Assembly: GCA_004802645.1 (NCBI GenBank)
Contig: SRKS01000002.1
Location: forward strand, 3,658,001 to 3,722,000
DNA from: Amesomyces nigricolor
Taxonomy: Eukaryota > Ascomycota > Sordariomycetes > Sordariales > Chaetomiaceae
Length of the DNA: 64,000 nt
Reading direction: 5' to 3'
In this document: piece by piece, positions 45,056 to 57,823 of the stretch
Position numbering within the stretch: the first letter of the stretch is position 1
How the letters are laid out: each line of letters starts with the position of its first letter
Notes under the pieces: model-generated
The model's input: the letters and a program-made list of their open reading frames with translations, nothing else
What the model was told of the DNA's origin: nothing
The model's database searches: none
Program-made: the position numbers and the translations under genes

Positions 45056-48000
45056 TCTTCTTCTTCTTTTTGGCGTTTTCTGCATGGTTGGTTTTGTGTT
45101 TTTTACGAAAAGCATGCGCAAGGGGTTGGTGACATGGAAAATGGTGCTTGGGGTTGGTTGTTTGGTTTTGGGCCGAACTGCTGGGGAATGGGGGGGAAAG
45201 CGGAATGGCGTCAAAAATGGAGGGGATGGATAGGATTTGTTTAGGCATGTTTTGATGCCTTCTTTGCTTGGAGCGTTGTGGTGGATCTTGGAACGCAAGA
45301 TTTGGGTGTTGAGATGTTGGGTTAGGGAATGTACAGGATATGTCATGATATGAAACTTTGAAGCAATGGTTGCTGCTGCCATTTGGGTGACTGAGTTTTG
45401 TGCCTGCGTCTTATTGCCCTTCATCTGACCCCCTTCCCTGAAGGGAGTGCTGCTGGGGCTGCAGACTGTGTGTTTGGGCTTAGTGTGTCCGTTCAGGGGT
45501 ATAAACATGATCAGTGAGATCATTGCCCAAGGCAATCAACCCTTCCGTCTCGCCCAGAAGTAATCCAACCTGCGCATTCCCGTTGAACCTTCCATTTCTT
45601 CCATCCCGTGGGAAGGAAATTGATTTGTAAATCCGTAAGTACGGTTGTGCCCTTGGAAGTCAAGCGAAGATGGAAGGGGATAACATGGATCTTCGCCTCA
45701 GCGAGCTCATGGAAAGGGAGACACAGGCGCGGGGGGGGGGGGCAGCCTGAATGGTAAGTCTCACGTCGGGAGGCATTGTAGTCTCTACGTACCATACTTT
45801 TGGAACTACAGAGTCCGTGTGTGTATGCAATCTCCGCGTCTTATTGCTCAGTGTTGCTTTCCAGAGATGTTTTGAGGGATGTGACACAACAGGTCTTTGC
45901 GGCGGGTAGACTGGGTCAGAAACAGCAGGCATGGAGAGGACTTGCAAGATATGCGAGGTAGAGTCAGCATGGTTGTCATGGTAGTTGCCTACAGGTACCT
46001 TAGGTACGGGCAGAAAGCAAATGCGTTAAAAGAGGAAGAGAGCCAGGAGGAAGAGAGCCAGGAGGAAGAGAGCCAGGAGGAAGAGAGCCAGGAGGAAGAG
46101 AGCCAGAAGGAAGAGAGGCAGTAGCTCTTCCCTCTCCGTGAGGTGAGCAGCAGCAAGTGGGAGGCGCTTTCCACAACCGCCACTTGCCAGTTCAAGAATC
46201 CTGCGTCACGGGCTCCGGTTCTCGGGACTAGAACCCCCCCACCTCGCATGTCAAATTTAATTCCAACTCAACATCTTTGACGTTTTTTCGCTCAACTAAT
46301 GTTCCCTGACTGCTTTCAAGGCAGAATGTGCGTCGCTTGACTGATGATGTAGAAAGGTCTGCCGGATATCTGGAACTGAAGTTTGTGGGTGCGGCGGCTA
46401 CAGCATCCGAGTCCATAGTTCAGCTCTGCCGTAGATGGCGTTCGGGAGGCGGCATATTATGCTATTTTCTTGTCGCCCAGGTCAAGGGATGTGACACACA
46501 TTGTACGAACCGATCAAGTATCAATTTGTGTTACACAGCAGGGCTGCTGACATGTCGTACGACATGACTCGGCGGAGGGGAGGGCTGGCTGAAGGTATGC
46601 CTGTTTTGAGTGCGGGAGTGCTGGATCTGAGTCGCACAATGAGGTGGTACGGTGTGGTGGGATGGTGGGCGGCAGCCATGGATGTGGTTCGGGTGGGACA
46701 GGGTGGGACAGGATGTGATGAAGCAGGTGGGTGTATCGGAGAACTCTCATGTCGGACACTTGTGCCTGGGCTGTTTCTGGTTGGTGAGTGGGTGGAGAAG
46801 TGTCCATTTAAAGAAAGCTTGGACTATGACTCCTAAATGTGGTATATAAGTCGTAGATCACGGTGAGGAAGAGTACTGGGGTTAACGTCGAAGATCCGTA
46901 ATTATGCCTACGACGAGAGAGTGAGGTTGGAGGATTATTTCTTGTATATTACTTAATACCGGTAACCAGGCGTCTTGATCTGCTGAAGCATACAACCCTA
47001 ATCAGGATTGTATTTTTGAAGGACCCGGTGTAAGGTGCTTTTTTTTTTGGAAGCCAGAGCATGTCATCATAAACGAATGCGAGGAAAGTGCCACAAGCCT
47101 CGAGGTTTGTCACACAGAGGCGTTCCACAACATATCATCGGCTCCCAACAAGACGGAGTGTCGAACTCGAGGAGGAATGTGTAACCCTCCCTGGAATTGG
47201 CCAATCGACGACCAATACCAGACACGTTTGTCTAAGTGGTGTGTATGTATGGTAGCACAGGACAGTTGACGACACATCAAATAGGATAGTAGTTCTCCTC
47301 TTCCACCTTTCTCAATACGAGTATCAGCAGAAGCAAGACCAAGTAACACGATGCCTCAATCACGCCAGCCCTGAATTGACTGGCCTCAGCTCTTGAGCCA
47401 ACCTATCTTCGTCCATCGTCGCCTCGGGTGAGCCTCTCAAATCCGAATACGCACACGGAAGGGTGTCATCGGAAATAGCAGTCCTTGCCATATTGAACCT
47501 CACCCATCGTCTGCGGTTCGAAAAAAAAAAAGGGGTAAAATGCATGCCATACCATAGGGGCGGTGCCAGCACATCCACACAACAACATCAAGCTCTGGCG
47601 CTCATCACGCAGCCTGCAAGGGTGCTGTTGGCCTCTTCAAGGGCTCCAAAACTGCTGAGCCTCTGCATTAAATCCAATCTCTTCTGCCGAATGCGGTTGC
47701 ATGAGTGTGTGTGGCTGTGGTCATGGCCCTCCTGCATCATCGAATCGAGGGCGGAAAAGACCAAGCAGTGTGGAATCAAACGCCGATGCAATTCTTTGGC
47801 AATTGTTTGGGAGGTGTTCTGCCACTTAGCAGCCGCCACGCCTGTGAGCAGATCATGGACAGAAGGTGGAAGCTAAAAAAGATCCCTGAAGGTTCCCTTA
47901 GATGTGAAAAGGGGTAATTCTTTCCGGTGCCATGCGGACCCTCCTCCCTTCTGTATCTGTTGTCCATACATCCAGGAAAGGCTGGGCTCATCTGGGAGAG

Positions 48001-49008
48001 GATGTGCCAACAACTTGGCAGTGGAACACACCTCGGCTTCGCCTTGACAAATGACGAGATGTCGCCGGTGAAAGCGCCCTGTTACACCACTCAACAGAAG
48101 ACATCATAGGGCATCCAGACTTGGCGTGGCATGTCAGCTCATCCTGTGTCTGGGTTCAAACCCAGGATCAAAACTAGGACCAGGGCTGATAACGACTTGA
48201 ACTTTCCAGCCTGTCGGAGATAGACATCACCCAATCTTCTTTCTCCGACTCCGTTTTACCAGCAACCCAGCTTGGCTCGTGATCGTCCGGTAGAAGGGTG
48301 ACAAGGTGACATATCCGAACCCAGTCAAGCTACGCCAAAACCCTGGGCGGAACGGGGCTTGGGCATGGAGATCAGCACATCTGGAGAGTTTCAACTTGCG
48401 GGGTGCATATAGTTCCCCAGGGGAGGAGAGAGTGAGGGCAGGGATGAATGTCCAGCCCCTTTACTGCGCCGTGGGGTGCACAGTCACTCACCGCCAGATG
48501 TGCCGCGGTGAGAACCGGCGGGGGAGTGGGACAGAGGGGCATTACTAAAAGTTGGAAAAAGCAGAAATTATCTGGAGTGTGGCCGTTACTCAGAGTCTGC
48601 GCCGAGTGTGATTGTGCTTTGCTGGCCTTGGTGTAATACGGAACTTTGGTGTGATGTCAAACCATCTGCCTGGTAGGGCTGAGTTTCGGGCTGCTGACGA
48701 GGGGGCCTGGCCTCCCTCCCAAGAAACTCAAACAAGTGGGCGTTTTCATCCCTCGGCAGGGGCAGTGGGTGGGAAACTGGAATTTTGCTTTTGCTGGAAG
48801 CTGGGGGAATGTTTCTGTTGGCAGCACATGAACAGCAAGATCTTAACACAACATGTTGAAACGCAACTCACTCAAGGGTGACTGTTATTTTTGTACCTCA
48901 ATATACTCGAGAGCAGTGACTGCTGGTATCCTGGCTTCCTAATCCCCTATGCTTGGATTTTGTGCCTTATCACCCCGCCTTGCGCCCAGAACGCCTGCAC
49001 ACCCGTCC
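45056..49008. other. 3.95-kb gene-poor region between TSC2 and the GH3/GNAT gene
   Basis: The two flanking genes converge here, so it should contain two 3'-UTRs and long spacer. Open frames are short and lack family character. It holds an 11-G run near 45731, the 15-bp minisatellite at 46032-46121 and a T run near 47040. No RNA gene is recognised. Confidence 0.5.
46032..46121 (+). repeat. 15-bp minisatellite GAGGAAGAGAGCCAG, six units
   Basis: Five exact copies and one with two changes (aaggaagagaggcag). The unit length keeps frame and would encode EEESQ repeats in a short open frame (45897-46124), which has no other protein-like feature. Confidence 0.95.
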
Positions 49009-50837
49009 TCAAACATCCCGCCAGACATCTCTGTATCTCGCCCATTTTTGGAAGCCTGGAAAAATCAGCGAAAGCCTGTAACATCAGTCAAGTCTCAGGG
49101 ACCACTCACCCATAGACTGGAACCCCTCATCTCCCCCCTTTACCGCATCAATAAGCATTTTGTTCATCCCCTGCTCAGCCAGCAGGCGAATACAGCTGTC
49201 AAGCAGCCTAATCATCACCGCATCCCGTTTGTTCGCAGCATTCGGCACCTCATCTGCACATCACCCGTCAGCAATCCATCTTCCACACCGAACACCCGCC
49301 CAGAACACCCCAACTACTCACCACTAACACAAACACACGTCACCCCCCCAACATCTCCCCCAATCCTCCCCGCCCACGGCAAATCCTCCGCCACCGGACT
49401 CCTCCCCGCACTCCCCACATACGTCAGCGCCACAGCAACCACCACCCCCTCCTCCAGCCCCAGCACAATATCCCGTATGTTCATCGTGCCCGCCAGCTTG
49501 GCATACTGGTCGTACCAGCCCATGTGATCCTTCTTCCGTGCCTCCTTCTCCACAAACCCCAGCACCATGTCAAACTCGGTGAACTCACAGGGGCGGAAGG
49601 TGAGGGTTGTGATGGTGGTGGTGGTGATGATCGCGGGCCAGTCTTTGAATTTGAGGAGCCAGTCGGAAACTTCTTGGCTTGTTCCCGGCGGTGGTGGTGT
49701 TGTTGATGTAGGTAAGGGTCTGACAGGCCATCCACGGCGTTGGAACCACTCCTCGGCGGGGGAGTCGATGGGTAGGCCGTAGAGAAGCCTGGGGAACGTA
49801 CTCCCCAGCTGCAGGCGGCAAATGCCTCTCAGTTTTGTCAGCTGGCGCAACGCATGGTTATGCAGGCTCGTGCCAACACCCCGCTGTCTGTACGACGGGC
49901 GCACGATTAGCACAGCCAGCGAGCCAAGCAGGCGCTCGCCGCCGCTGTCAGCGTAGGTGGTGTAAGTGGCGCAGAAACCTAGGACCTGGGCGGTGCCGGG
50001 TTCCCGGACGACGTAGTGCATTGCGTAGCCGTCGCGACGGAGGAGGGCCTCGAATTGGTAGCGGTTGAGGTGGAAGGCGTGGGGGATACACTGGTGCCAG
50101 AGGTCGAGGATCTCAGTGACGTCGCGGTTGGAGGGCCATATCTCGACGGGCCAGGTTCGCGGGGGGATTATGAGGTTTTGGAGGAGGGGTTCTTTGGGGC
50201 TGGGGCGCCTTGCGGCGCCGAAGAGGACGTCAGCGGCGGATTCGAGGTCCGGGGGCGCAAAGCTGGGGACTTCGAGGATTGTTGGGAAGGACTTTTCGAG
50301 GGGGCCTAGCTCTTGGAGGTCGCAGCAGGCGAGGAGGATTAGGGGTCGGTGTTCGCAGAGGGATTTGGTGATCTCCGCGAGGGCGATCTGGGAGGGCTGT
50401 CCGTGACGGGGCGGCCCGGAAATAATGACGACAACCGCAGATGCTAGTCGGATGTGGACGACGTGAGTTCCGGTAATCCCGTTCCGTGGGAGGTAGGGAA
50501 CATGGCGGACGGATGGGTGGTGTCTGGCGAGGGCCCTGCCCAGGGGTTCAAAGGGGTCGCTCGGCGGGGTCCTGGGGTCGCGGTTCAAGGGGCTCACCTC
50601 GGGAACGATTCCAGGTGTCAGGAGCAGGATGATGTCGTCGTCTTTGAGCAGGTTGGAGAGGGGTATACAAGATTGTGAGTCCTGTACGGATGTCACCCCT
50701 TGGTGCCGTATGGCAGCCATTTTCGGCGAAGCAGTTGGGGGTGGCCTAGGGAGGATCTCCCTCGGGCCAGATTTACTACGAAGGAGTCTCGAAGAAGTCA
50801 TCGGGTCTCGAAGGGTTCTGGGTTGTCTGGTCAACAT
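49009..50837 (-). CDS. GH3 C-terminal-domain/double GNAT acetyltransferase-like protein without a GH3 barrel
   Basis: Three exons (49322-50837, 49110-49253, 49009-49055) give 568 residues. Residues 40-210 resemble the alpha/beta sandwich that follows the catalytic barrel in fungal GH3 beta-N-acetylglucosaminidase/GNAT fusions (IPLSNLLKDDDIILLLTPG, SDPFEPLGRALARHH, RNGITGTHV, AADVLFG). It is followed by a GNAT domain (about 230-380) with the acetyl-CoA-binding RQRGVG at 318-322 and surrounding LAVLIVRPSYR, and a second GNAT half (about 400-565) ending SMGFQKWARYRDVWRDV. No GH3 barrel motif is found upstream on this strand, and an in-frame stop precedes the first Met. So the glycosidase part appears lost or never present. 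A real start at Met40 is also possible. Substrate unknown. Confidence 0.78.
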
Positions 50838-53156
50838 GTGCCGGCCTCGGGGGTGGAGAAGGAGTCAGGCTCATGGCTGGGTCTTTGGCCAGAAGCCCTC
50901 CACTCACTTACTGCCACAGGTTGATACAGGCCACAGCAATACCGCATCTCCGTATTGGAGCAAATGGTCACTGAGGGCGTCGTCAAGTCATGTGGTCCCT
51001 GCACACACCGTCTGAGTGGCAAGTGGGATACGAGACGCGAGTGGTCAGGTTGACAATTCAACCCGGCACCCGGTATCCAACAGAACCAATGTGTGATAGG
51101 ACCGAACAGCCGGGACGCTGCGGGGTGTTTTATAGACTTCCTGGGCCAGCTGAACTGCAATGAGTCCTGCGATGGTTCTCCTGAGGAGTTCCAGCGAGCT
51201 TGCAGAAGGATTCGTGCGGGCGTTCAGAGAGCTCCTGCGGGTTGGGGGCCAATAGGAACAGCAGAGCAGGTTGGGGGTACACCGGGCCGGCCGTGTCGGC
51301 AACAGGAGGGACTGGTGATGTTAGAGACGAGCTGGTTGCCACTTGGTCGAAATATTGCAGGCCGGTGTGAAAGTGCGTGTGGCACACGAGAAGCAGCCGA
51401 AGCGGCCTGGGAACACCATTGCCTCTTATTTATCCCATGCACATGAATGGATGAAACCGGATGCTCAGGAATAACCAGACGGCCCGCGGCCCTGTCAGGC
51501 TCTCATCGGCGATGATTCGAGCCTCCTTGTGCCTTGGGTTGCCGTTCTGGGCAGACAGGCAGACAAAGGACGGGGACCAGGCTGGGAGGCGACCAGGTAG
51601 CACATGATGTCGCAGCAGGCTGGTCAGAAGTAACGCCGGTCTTGGACTTGTTGCGCGTTTAGAGAAATGAGATGGGACGAAGATTCGACACTGCATGAGC
51701 AGTGTGTCTGAGCAGCCGGTGCCATTGGCCCATGACAAGCAGGCAAAGACGTGGTGGGTGTCTGTCGAGTTTCGAGGTCACACAGGACGAGAGCGCGGAT
51801 ATTGTGGATGCATGACGCTGACCACGCCCCGTCATCGTTGGTGTTTGAGGAACAAAGACACCATCTCCCGCCGGGGCTGGACTGCCGCCCGGTTCCTGAC
51901 GTCGAGTGAAAAATACTCCGGACCGGCTGCTGCAGTTGCTGGGATCAAACAGGCACGGAGCCCAAGACCAGGGAGACAGACGCAGGCGCCACCAATGACG
52001 GCGCTCGACGACATGCGGCACCTACACAGTAGCTTGCTGTGCTGCGACTGCGCACCGACGACCAGACGGGACGGCCGCAGATGGATTGGTTACACAAGAA
52101 AGACTCGTTGTTGCATCGAGCCCGCTTGAACATGGCGGCCGTGTGGTGTTACAACATGGCGTTTTGATTCGCCCGCCCAGTGTCGATAATGTTGGCGAGA
52201 TACGGATACCTGCTGGGCGGACAGTAGTCGGGTGACTTCATCGGTGGGGAGATGATGAGGCTGGAGGGCCTTGGGCCTGCCAAGGCTGGTGAACAGTCGA
52301 CATGGGCGTGGGATGGTGCGAAGGGGATGGAAAGATTTTCGACTCTAGACAGCTTGGCCGAGGGAAGTTGTCTCAGCATCGGCGGGCATGTGGGCCCGAG
52401 GTCGAAAGTGCCTTGTCCGTCACCGATCACGGCCTCGGCGATGCCCTCAGTGGCGTGGCGCAGTCAATGAAGAAGGTCGAGCGTAAGAGCGTGGGGGAGG
52501 GAGCGCAATAAATCGGGCGAGACCGAACATGCTTGAAGCAGCATCTTGCATCCAGAAAAGGAAAAGACCCAGGTTGGTTCAAAGATGCGGGCCGCAGTGT
52601 GGTTACACAACAATGGGGGCGAGATTGGACAGAGTCAGGCACCGGAAGAGGAAGAGGAAGGAAGACCTGGAAATGGAAAGAAGGGACAAGGAACAGGGAA
52701 TTTGTGGTACCAGCTTGGGAAGGTGGTCCAACAGGCTGTCGACGTGGAAGTGCTTCGGAAAAGAAGTCATGGTCTTATACAGAGACAGCGACTTGGACAA
52801 AGCACAACGTTGACTTTCAGGTGGAGGGAAGACTGGAAAGAGCGGACCCCTTTCGTGTAAAATGTTAAAGGTGGGCCAGATATCCGTACCCAATAAACGG
52901 CGAACATTACCGCCAAGCTTTCGTAACATACTGTCCGTATGGTAAATTATACAACATCGATAATTACATCTCACGCGTCTCGCTGGCAACGACGCGTCGC
53001 GTAATTACCGTGACAACCACCTTGAAGGACGGGTCTTTGGATCGTCTCTTCTGGCTGCCAAGCGATTTGACGCCATCATGTAATAAAGTACCTACATCAA
53101 CCGAGAAGAAGAAAGAAACCAGAAAACCAGGAGCGTTGAATCAGCTTGAAGACACA
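50838..53156. other. Intergenic, divergent upstream region of the GH3/GNAT gene and MIS6
   Basis: 2.3 kb. I searched the minus strand for the missing GH3 barrel of the left gene and saw nothing similar. Short frames on both strands have no family features; no RNA or repeat is recognised. Confidence 0.45.
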
Positions 53157-55593
53157 ATGTCATCGCCCCCAAGTGACCCCGACCTTGACCTCGACGGTCT
53201 CATCGGCGATCTCGAGGCGGGTAAATAACCCCCAACTCTCACAGCCACCACATGCTGACGTCCAGGCAGCATCGAAGGTGCCTGCAAAACGCCGCCACAC
53301 AAGCATCAAGCCAGCAGTCGAGCGGACGACAGCTGCCCTCTATGACAGGGGCGCGCTGCCGGACGAATTGTCCCGCCTCGTCGACCTGCTGGCCATCCGC
53401 AACCATCTCGATCAAGCCAGTCTTGGTGCCCTCGTACGGAACCTGTACCCGTCGAGAAAGGTATCCGACGACGTTGTGCTGCGCTTTGTTGGCTCGCTGG
53501 GGCACGGCCAGCTCAAACCGTCCCTGCCGCTGCAGGCCCTTTTCCTCCGATGGCTGGTGATGGTTTACCATTTGTTGGAGAACTCTGCGATTCTGTCACA
53601 ACTTTACAGTGTTCTGTTTAACCTGCTTGATACTGCGGCTATCAGGTAAGCTCAGGCTTGGGTGCTCTGCGAGCCGCCACTGACCGACTTGATAGGCCCC
53701 AGTTGTGCCATCTGCTTGCACTAATAACAAGGCGCAAGCATGTGAGACCGTTCCGGATACAAACCATGTAGGATGGTCCATGAAACCACGACGAAAAGCA
53801 AGACTGACCAGCCAATGCAGACTCAACCTTTCCCGACAGACAGGCGGCGATCTCAACCTGACAGGCCTGCTGCGCGTCTTCAAGAATTACTACCCAGAGA
53901 TCATCGTGGGCGATGCTACAAAGGGGAGGGCAGCATCCTTCAAGGTACCTTTCTGCCTTGAAACAAGCCGTTACTCCTCAGTACTGACCCCATATAGCAC
54001 CCGGATTCACAGTGGAGGGCAAGGCTTGATGAAATACAACAGCAACGCTCCGAACGCCAGGACGACCAAGGCGCCAGAAACGGCTTTGCTGTCAATCATG
54101 ACTTGGGCCGGCGGCTGAAGGGAACGAAGGCAGTGTTTCCAAGTGTACACACACTCCATGCTCAAGAAGTAAGCCCTTCCCTGAATCCTCAATTTTCTCT
54201 TGTCTAACTGCTGTCAGAGCTCCGTCACTTTGGAGGAAATTGATAATGCCGAGACCTTTGTCAAGAACCTCGAGAAGATTGAACTGCCCACTCAGCTCGT
54301 GGCCGTTCTAGCCGACCCTCTTCTCCAGAAGTTCTTGCTGCTCCGCCCAGACGGTGAAGCGTCCTCTCGCATCAGCAACTGGTTGATGGCTTGCTTGGGC
54401 GATGTCGCCAGCGGAGATGTCGACTCGGATCTGCTGCTCGACATGCTCGAGGTTATTCATGACTACGCGGTTGCTATCAAGGTTAGTCTATCACTTCGCG
54501 GCGCACCCCTTCCCATCTGACGGAATGGCAGACCCTACCGCCGCTCTTCCTCACCTTCTTCCAAGAATTCTTGACGGTCTGGGACGGCTTAACCAAACTG
54601 GACATGGTGCTCGAGACTCTAAGCTACACCCCCCTGATGGAGTTTAAAAGCAAAATTCTTCGGATCCGGATCTCCAGAAACACAGAGCTCTACCAGATCC
54701 TCGGGCCGCTGGAGCAATCAGTCCTGAAAAATACCCCGGCATCTCAGTCATCCCTCCTCCGATTCTACACCCTTCTCCTCCGACGCTGGACAGCCACCAT
54801 GGATGCTGCAGAGGACCTCGAGTCGCTGCCTGTGACCGGGGTACCGGAGCTGATCGACCACGTTAACACCCTCACTCTGGCCCTCACGCAAACCTCGCCA
54901 ACCGTCGGCTCATGCCTCAATATCCTCGACTTTTACGACGCCGCCGCGGCCCTCTATTCAAACCGAAAACTCCTGCGGCACGTCGAGATTGCTATTCCGC
55001 CCCCCTTGCTCATCTACCTCCTCTTCTTCAGCCCTTCACTAACTGTCATGTCCCGGCTGTGCGGCATCCTCGCCACCTACAAGCGGGCTTGGGAGGCCGT
55101 TATGTCGCCGGCTATCCCCCGCCAGTTGACGCAGCGCGAGCGCGACCAGATTGTCGTGTTTAACGGCTTCCTGATGGATCTGTGCAACTGTCTATGGCGT
55201 GGCCGGGCGTTCTCCATCACGGACCAAAACGCCCAGGGCTGTCGCCTTCCCCGGTCTGTCCAACCGGCTTTGGAGTCGTACCTCTCTGCTGCCGACTCGG
55301 ATTTGTCCTTGGGTGTCATATTTGGCTTGTCGCATTCCCCCTTGCTCTGTCTGCAGTCCATTTCGCATCTGCGGGCGTCCGAAGACGACGAAATGGTGGC
55401 AATACGCACCAGGCACGCTGGCCCGGTTACGCAAAGATCATTGAGTGATCTCGGCAACAGAGGAGGCCTGAAGCTGTCCTGGCAGGACTACAGGTCGGGA
55501 GTGCTGGAACATCTTGAGACCAAGGGCTTCCCGGGAGTTCCTGAACTGATGTACAACACGATGAAGAACCTGATGAGGGCCAGACGGTCATGA
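53157..55593 (+). CDS. mis6: MIS6/CENP-I (Ctf3-like) inner kinetochore protein
   Basis: Seven exons (53157-53220, 53270-53645, 53696-53767, 53821-53944, 53998-54168, 54218-54481, 54532-55593) give 710 residues. CENP-I/Mis6 is part of the constitutive centromere-associated network (CENP-H/I/K) that links CENP-A chromatin to the outer kinetochore and aids CENP-A loading. It is an all-helical protein without catalytic motifs. Family marks include YDRGALPDELSRLVDLL, HLDQASLGALVRNLYPSRKV, LRWLVMVYHLLE, LCHLLALITRRKHVRPFRI, LLRVFKNYYPEII and the C-terminal GLSHSPLLCLQS. Exon phases agree throughout; for exon 2 only the second of two nearby AGs (53269, not 53265) keeps frame. Length is that of fungal Mis6. 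The gene converges with CAF16, with 206 bp between the stops. Confidence 0.88.
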
Positions 55594-55799
55594 GCAGGAT
55601 GTTAGGCAGAGGAAGATACCCAGATAGTGAACAATGGACAATCGTGTTGATATTGACTGTCTATCAGTTGATGCACCAAGCCCCAAACGCAAACTTTTCC
55701 TGCCGCAACCCCATGTTAAATGCCCTGGGTATCATGTTAAACCTACCACAGCGTCTCTTGAAATCCATCAGAACTGGCCTACCTCTCCAGAACCCCCCT

Positions 55800-56529
55800 C
55801 TAATTCTGCTCCGCTGTCTCCTTCCCCCCCTTCGGCTCAAACCCATACCCTCCCAAGCCGGTCACACTATACGTCCACCCCTCCGGCCCCCTCTTATGCT
55901 GGCTCCTCGGCCCTCTCTCCGCCAAATCATCCCTCAACCACCTCAACACCAGCTCCCCCAGCTTACTATTCCCACTCGCCCCCAACTTCCCGCCCTCCTC
56001 CTTCTCCTTCTCATCCACCTCCCTCAACATCTCCTCCGCCAGCCCCCACCCCTTCACCTTCCCCAGATGCATATGCACCAAATGCGTCGGCCACCCAGCC
56101 AAATTATCCAAAATATGCGTCGCATACACAACCGTACACTCCCTACTCTCCGTCTCCCTCCTCAACCACCCCAAAAACTGCGCCCGACTCCACACATCCA
56201 AATCCACCGTAATCTCATCCAACAACAACACCGTCCACGGCCTAATCAACCCCATCGCCAACTGCACCCTCCTCCTCTCCCCATCGCTCACAGCATGCAT
56301 CCGCCACGCCGTATCAATATCCAACACCCCCACCAACTCATCCCTCCTCTCCGGATAAACATCCCCGCCCACGCTCCTCAACAACTCCCCCACCCCAATA
56401 TCCGTCCTCACGATCGCATTGAGCACCCACTCCAGCCCGAGGTAGGTCACGCCCTCGAGCCCCTCCTTGAAGGGGTCGACGCCGGAGACGCGGATGGTAT
56501 TGGCGGGGGCGAGGCGCTTGCCGGCGAGG

Positions 56530-56563
<34 letters not shown>

Positions 56564-56696
56564 CTCCGATGAGGAGCGTGCGCGAGCGCGGGGGGAGGGA
56601 GAGCGAGATGTGCGAGATGCCTGTTGAGTGGTCTTGGAAGGTGTAGGTTAGGTCGGTTGTTTCGACTGAGGGGGGGTGGGGGTTTGGGTTGGCCAT
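55800..56696 (-). CDS. caf16: CAF16-like soluble ABC ATPase
   Basis: A single exon of 298 codons. Caf16 is a non-transporter ABC protein that in yeast associates with the CCR4-NOT complex and the Srb/Mediator-linked factors. The nucleotide-binding domain is complete: Walker A GANGAGKTT at 44-52, a signature VSDGERRRVQ at 136-144 in place of LSGGQ (usual for this family), Walker B TVLLLDE at 155-161, and switch His in ATHILDN. ITVDLDVW after Walker B and the GVDPFKEGLEGVTYLG region are typical Caf16 features. There are no membrane segments. The C-terminal 60 residues are charged (EKEKEEGGKLG). Length is near yeast Caf16 (289). The start is the first Met, in context gccatg-like on the coding strand. 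Confidence 0.92.
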
Positions 56697-57823
56697 GGTG
56701 AGGTCGTGGTGGTGATTGAGCTGATGCGTGAGTGTGTAAGAGAGGGGTTTGTAAGGGATGGGGATGAGAGTCTCGGTGAGAATTGAACGAGAGATGAGAA
56801 GATGTCGTGTGAGAAAAGTTCAACCCAGATAAGAAGGCCGGAAACCAGCGGCTACGGCACACTCCGACGGATCAGGCAGGTGATACAATCCAGCTGAAAA
56901 CGCCCCCTCCCGTCTGCTTATTCAACAATGGCGTCAAGTGGCCGGTCCTGACTCTGGATCGGTGGAAAAGCGGAGCACTCCTCGTTGACAGAAAGGGGCA
57001 ATTGCATCACAGCGCCAAGACCCCTTTTTATTCCCGAAGCCCCTCAACACCACCCCAGAATATGACCGTCCTTTACTTCTCTGACGAGCACATACGACCA
57101 CAGGCAGTAGAAAACTCGGGATCCCGTCCGCTCTCCCATCGATAAGCTACTGACCGCGGGATTAGTACTCAGGTCGGTGACGACTGGGGAATCCCCCGTG
57201 TTGTATGTTTTCGCTCGGATCCTCTTTAGCCTCATTTTTGCCTCGCCCTTTCAGCGCTGCTTCATCACGAAGAGACTCACAAAGCAAAGGAAAATCTGGG
57301 ATCAAGAAATAAGCCAACCCATTCAGTTGTCTAACATACCATATACCATACACGCCGCAATCCCTATCCGATCCCATTCTCTAGCCCACCCCATCCCCTT
57401 CCCCGTTCCCAACGCTCGCCAAACCCACATCCCCAAGGTGCTACACAGCCAAGTTTAGGAAGATTAAACGCCCCTGTATGCAAACCCGCCGGCTACCTTC
57501 CTAATAAATCGCACAAAACATTACACACACACAATGATACCCATTAAACACCCCCTTTCCCATCCCGTTTCTGCCCCGTCCATACCCTATCCGTACACAT
57601 GCGCCAGATCCCTCTTCCTACCCAGCCCTGGGGACAAAGGTCCAGCCATATCCCATCACAGAAGTAAACTGATTTAAAACAGAACTCCCAAACAAACACA
57701 CACAGAGATCTCTAGAAAGATCTGACACAGGTTGGTCCTGGTACCATTCATCACATCCCACCACCCAAACCACCCCCACCATCACCAACACCCCCCTTCT
57801 CAAACCAACAAAACATTCCACCC
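56697..57823. other. Intergenic between CYK3 and CAF16
   Basis: Both flanking genes are on the minus strand. It should hold the CYK3 3'-UTR (right) and CAF16 promoter (left). No gene, repeat or RNA recognised. Confidence 0.45.

Noticed and set aside
44405..45535. Minus-strand open frame of 376 codons over the TSC2 3' end
   Set aside because: It is antisense to the well-supported RapGAP domain, is Arg/His/Pro-rich, and arises from codon bias of the sense gene.
45897..46124. Open frame with EEESQ repeats
   Set aside because: The repeat part is the 15-bp minisatellite. The remaining 40 codons have no protein character.
48150..48175. CTGGGTTCAAACCCAG, resembling a tRNA T arm or hairpin
   Set aside because: A 7-bp inverted repeat with a 2-nt centre. 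It cannot form a proper 7-nt T loop with a 5-bp stem, and no cloverleaf or A box fits upstream.
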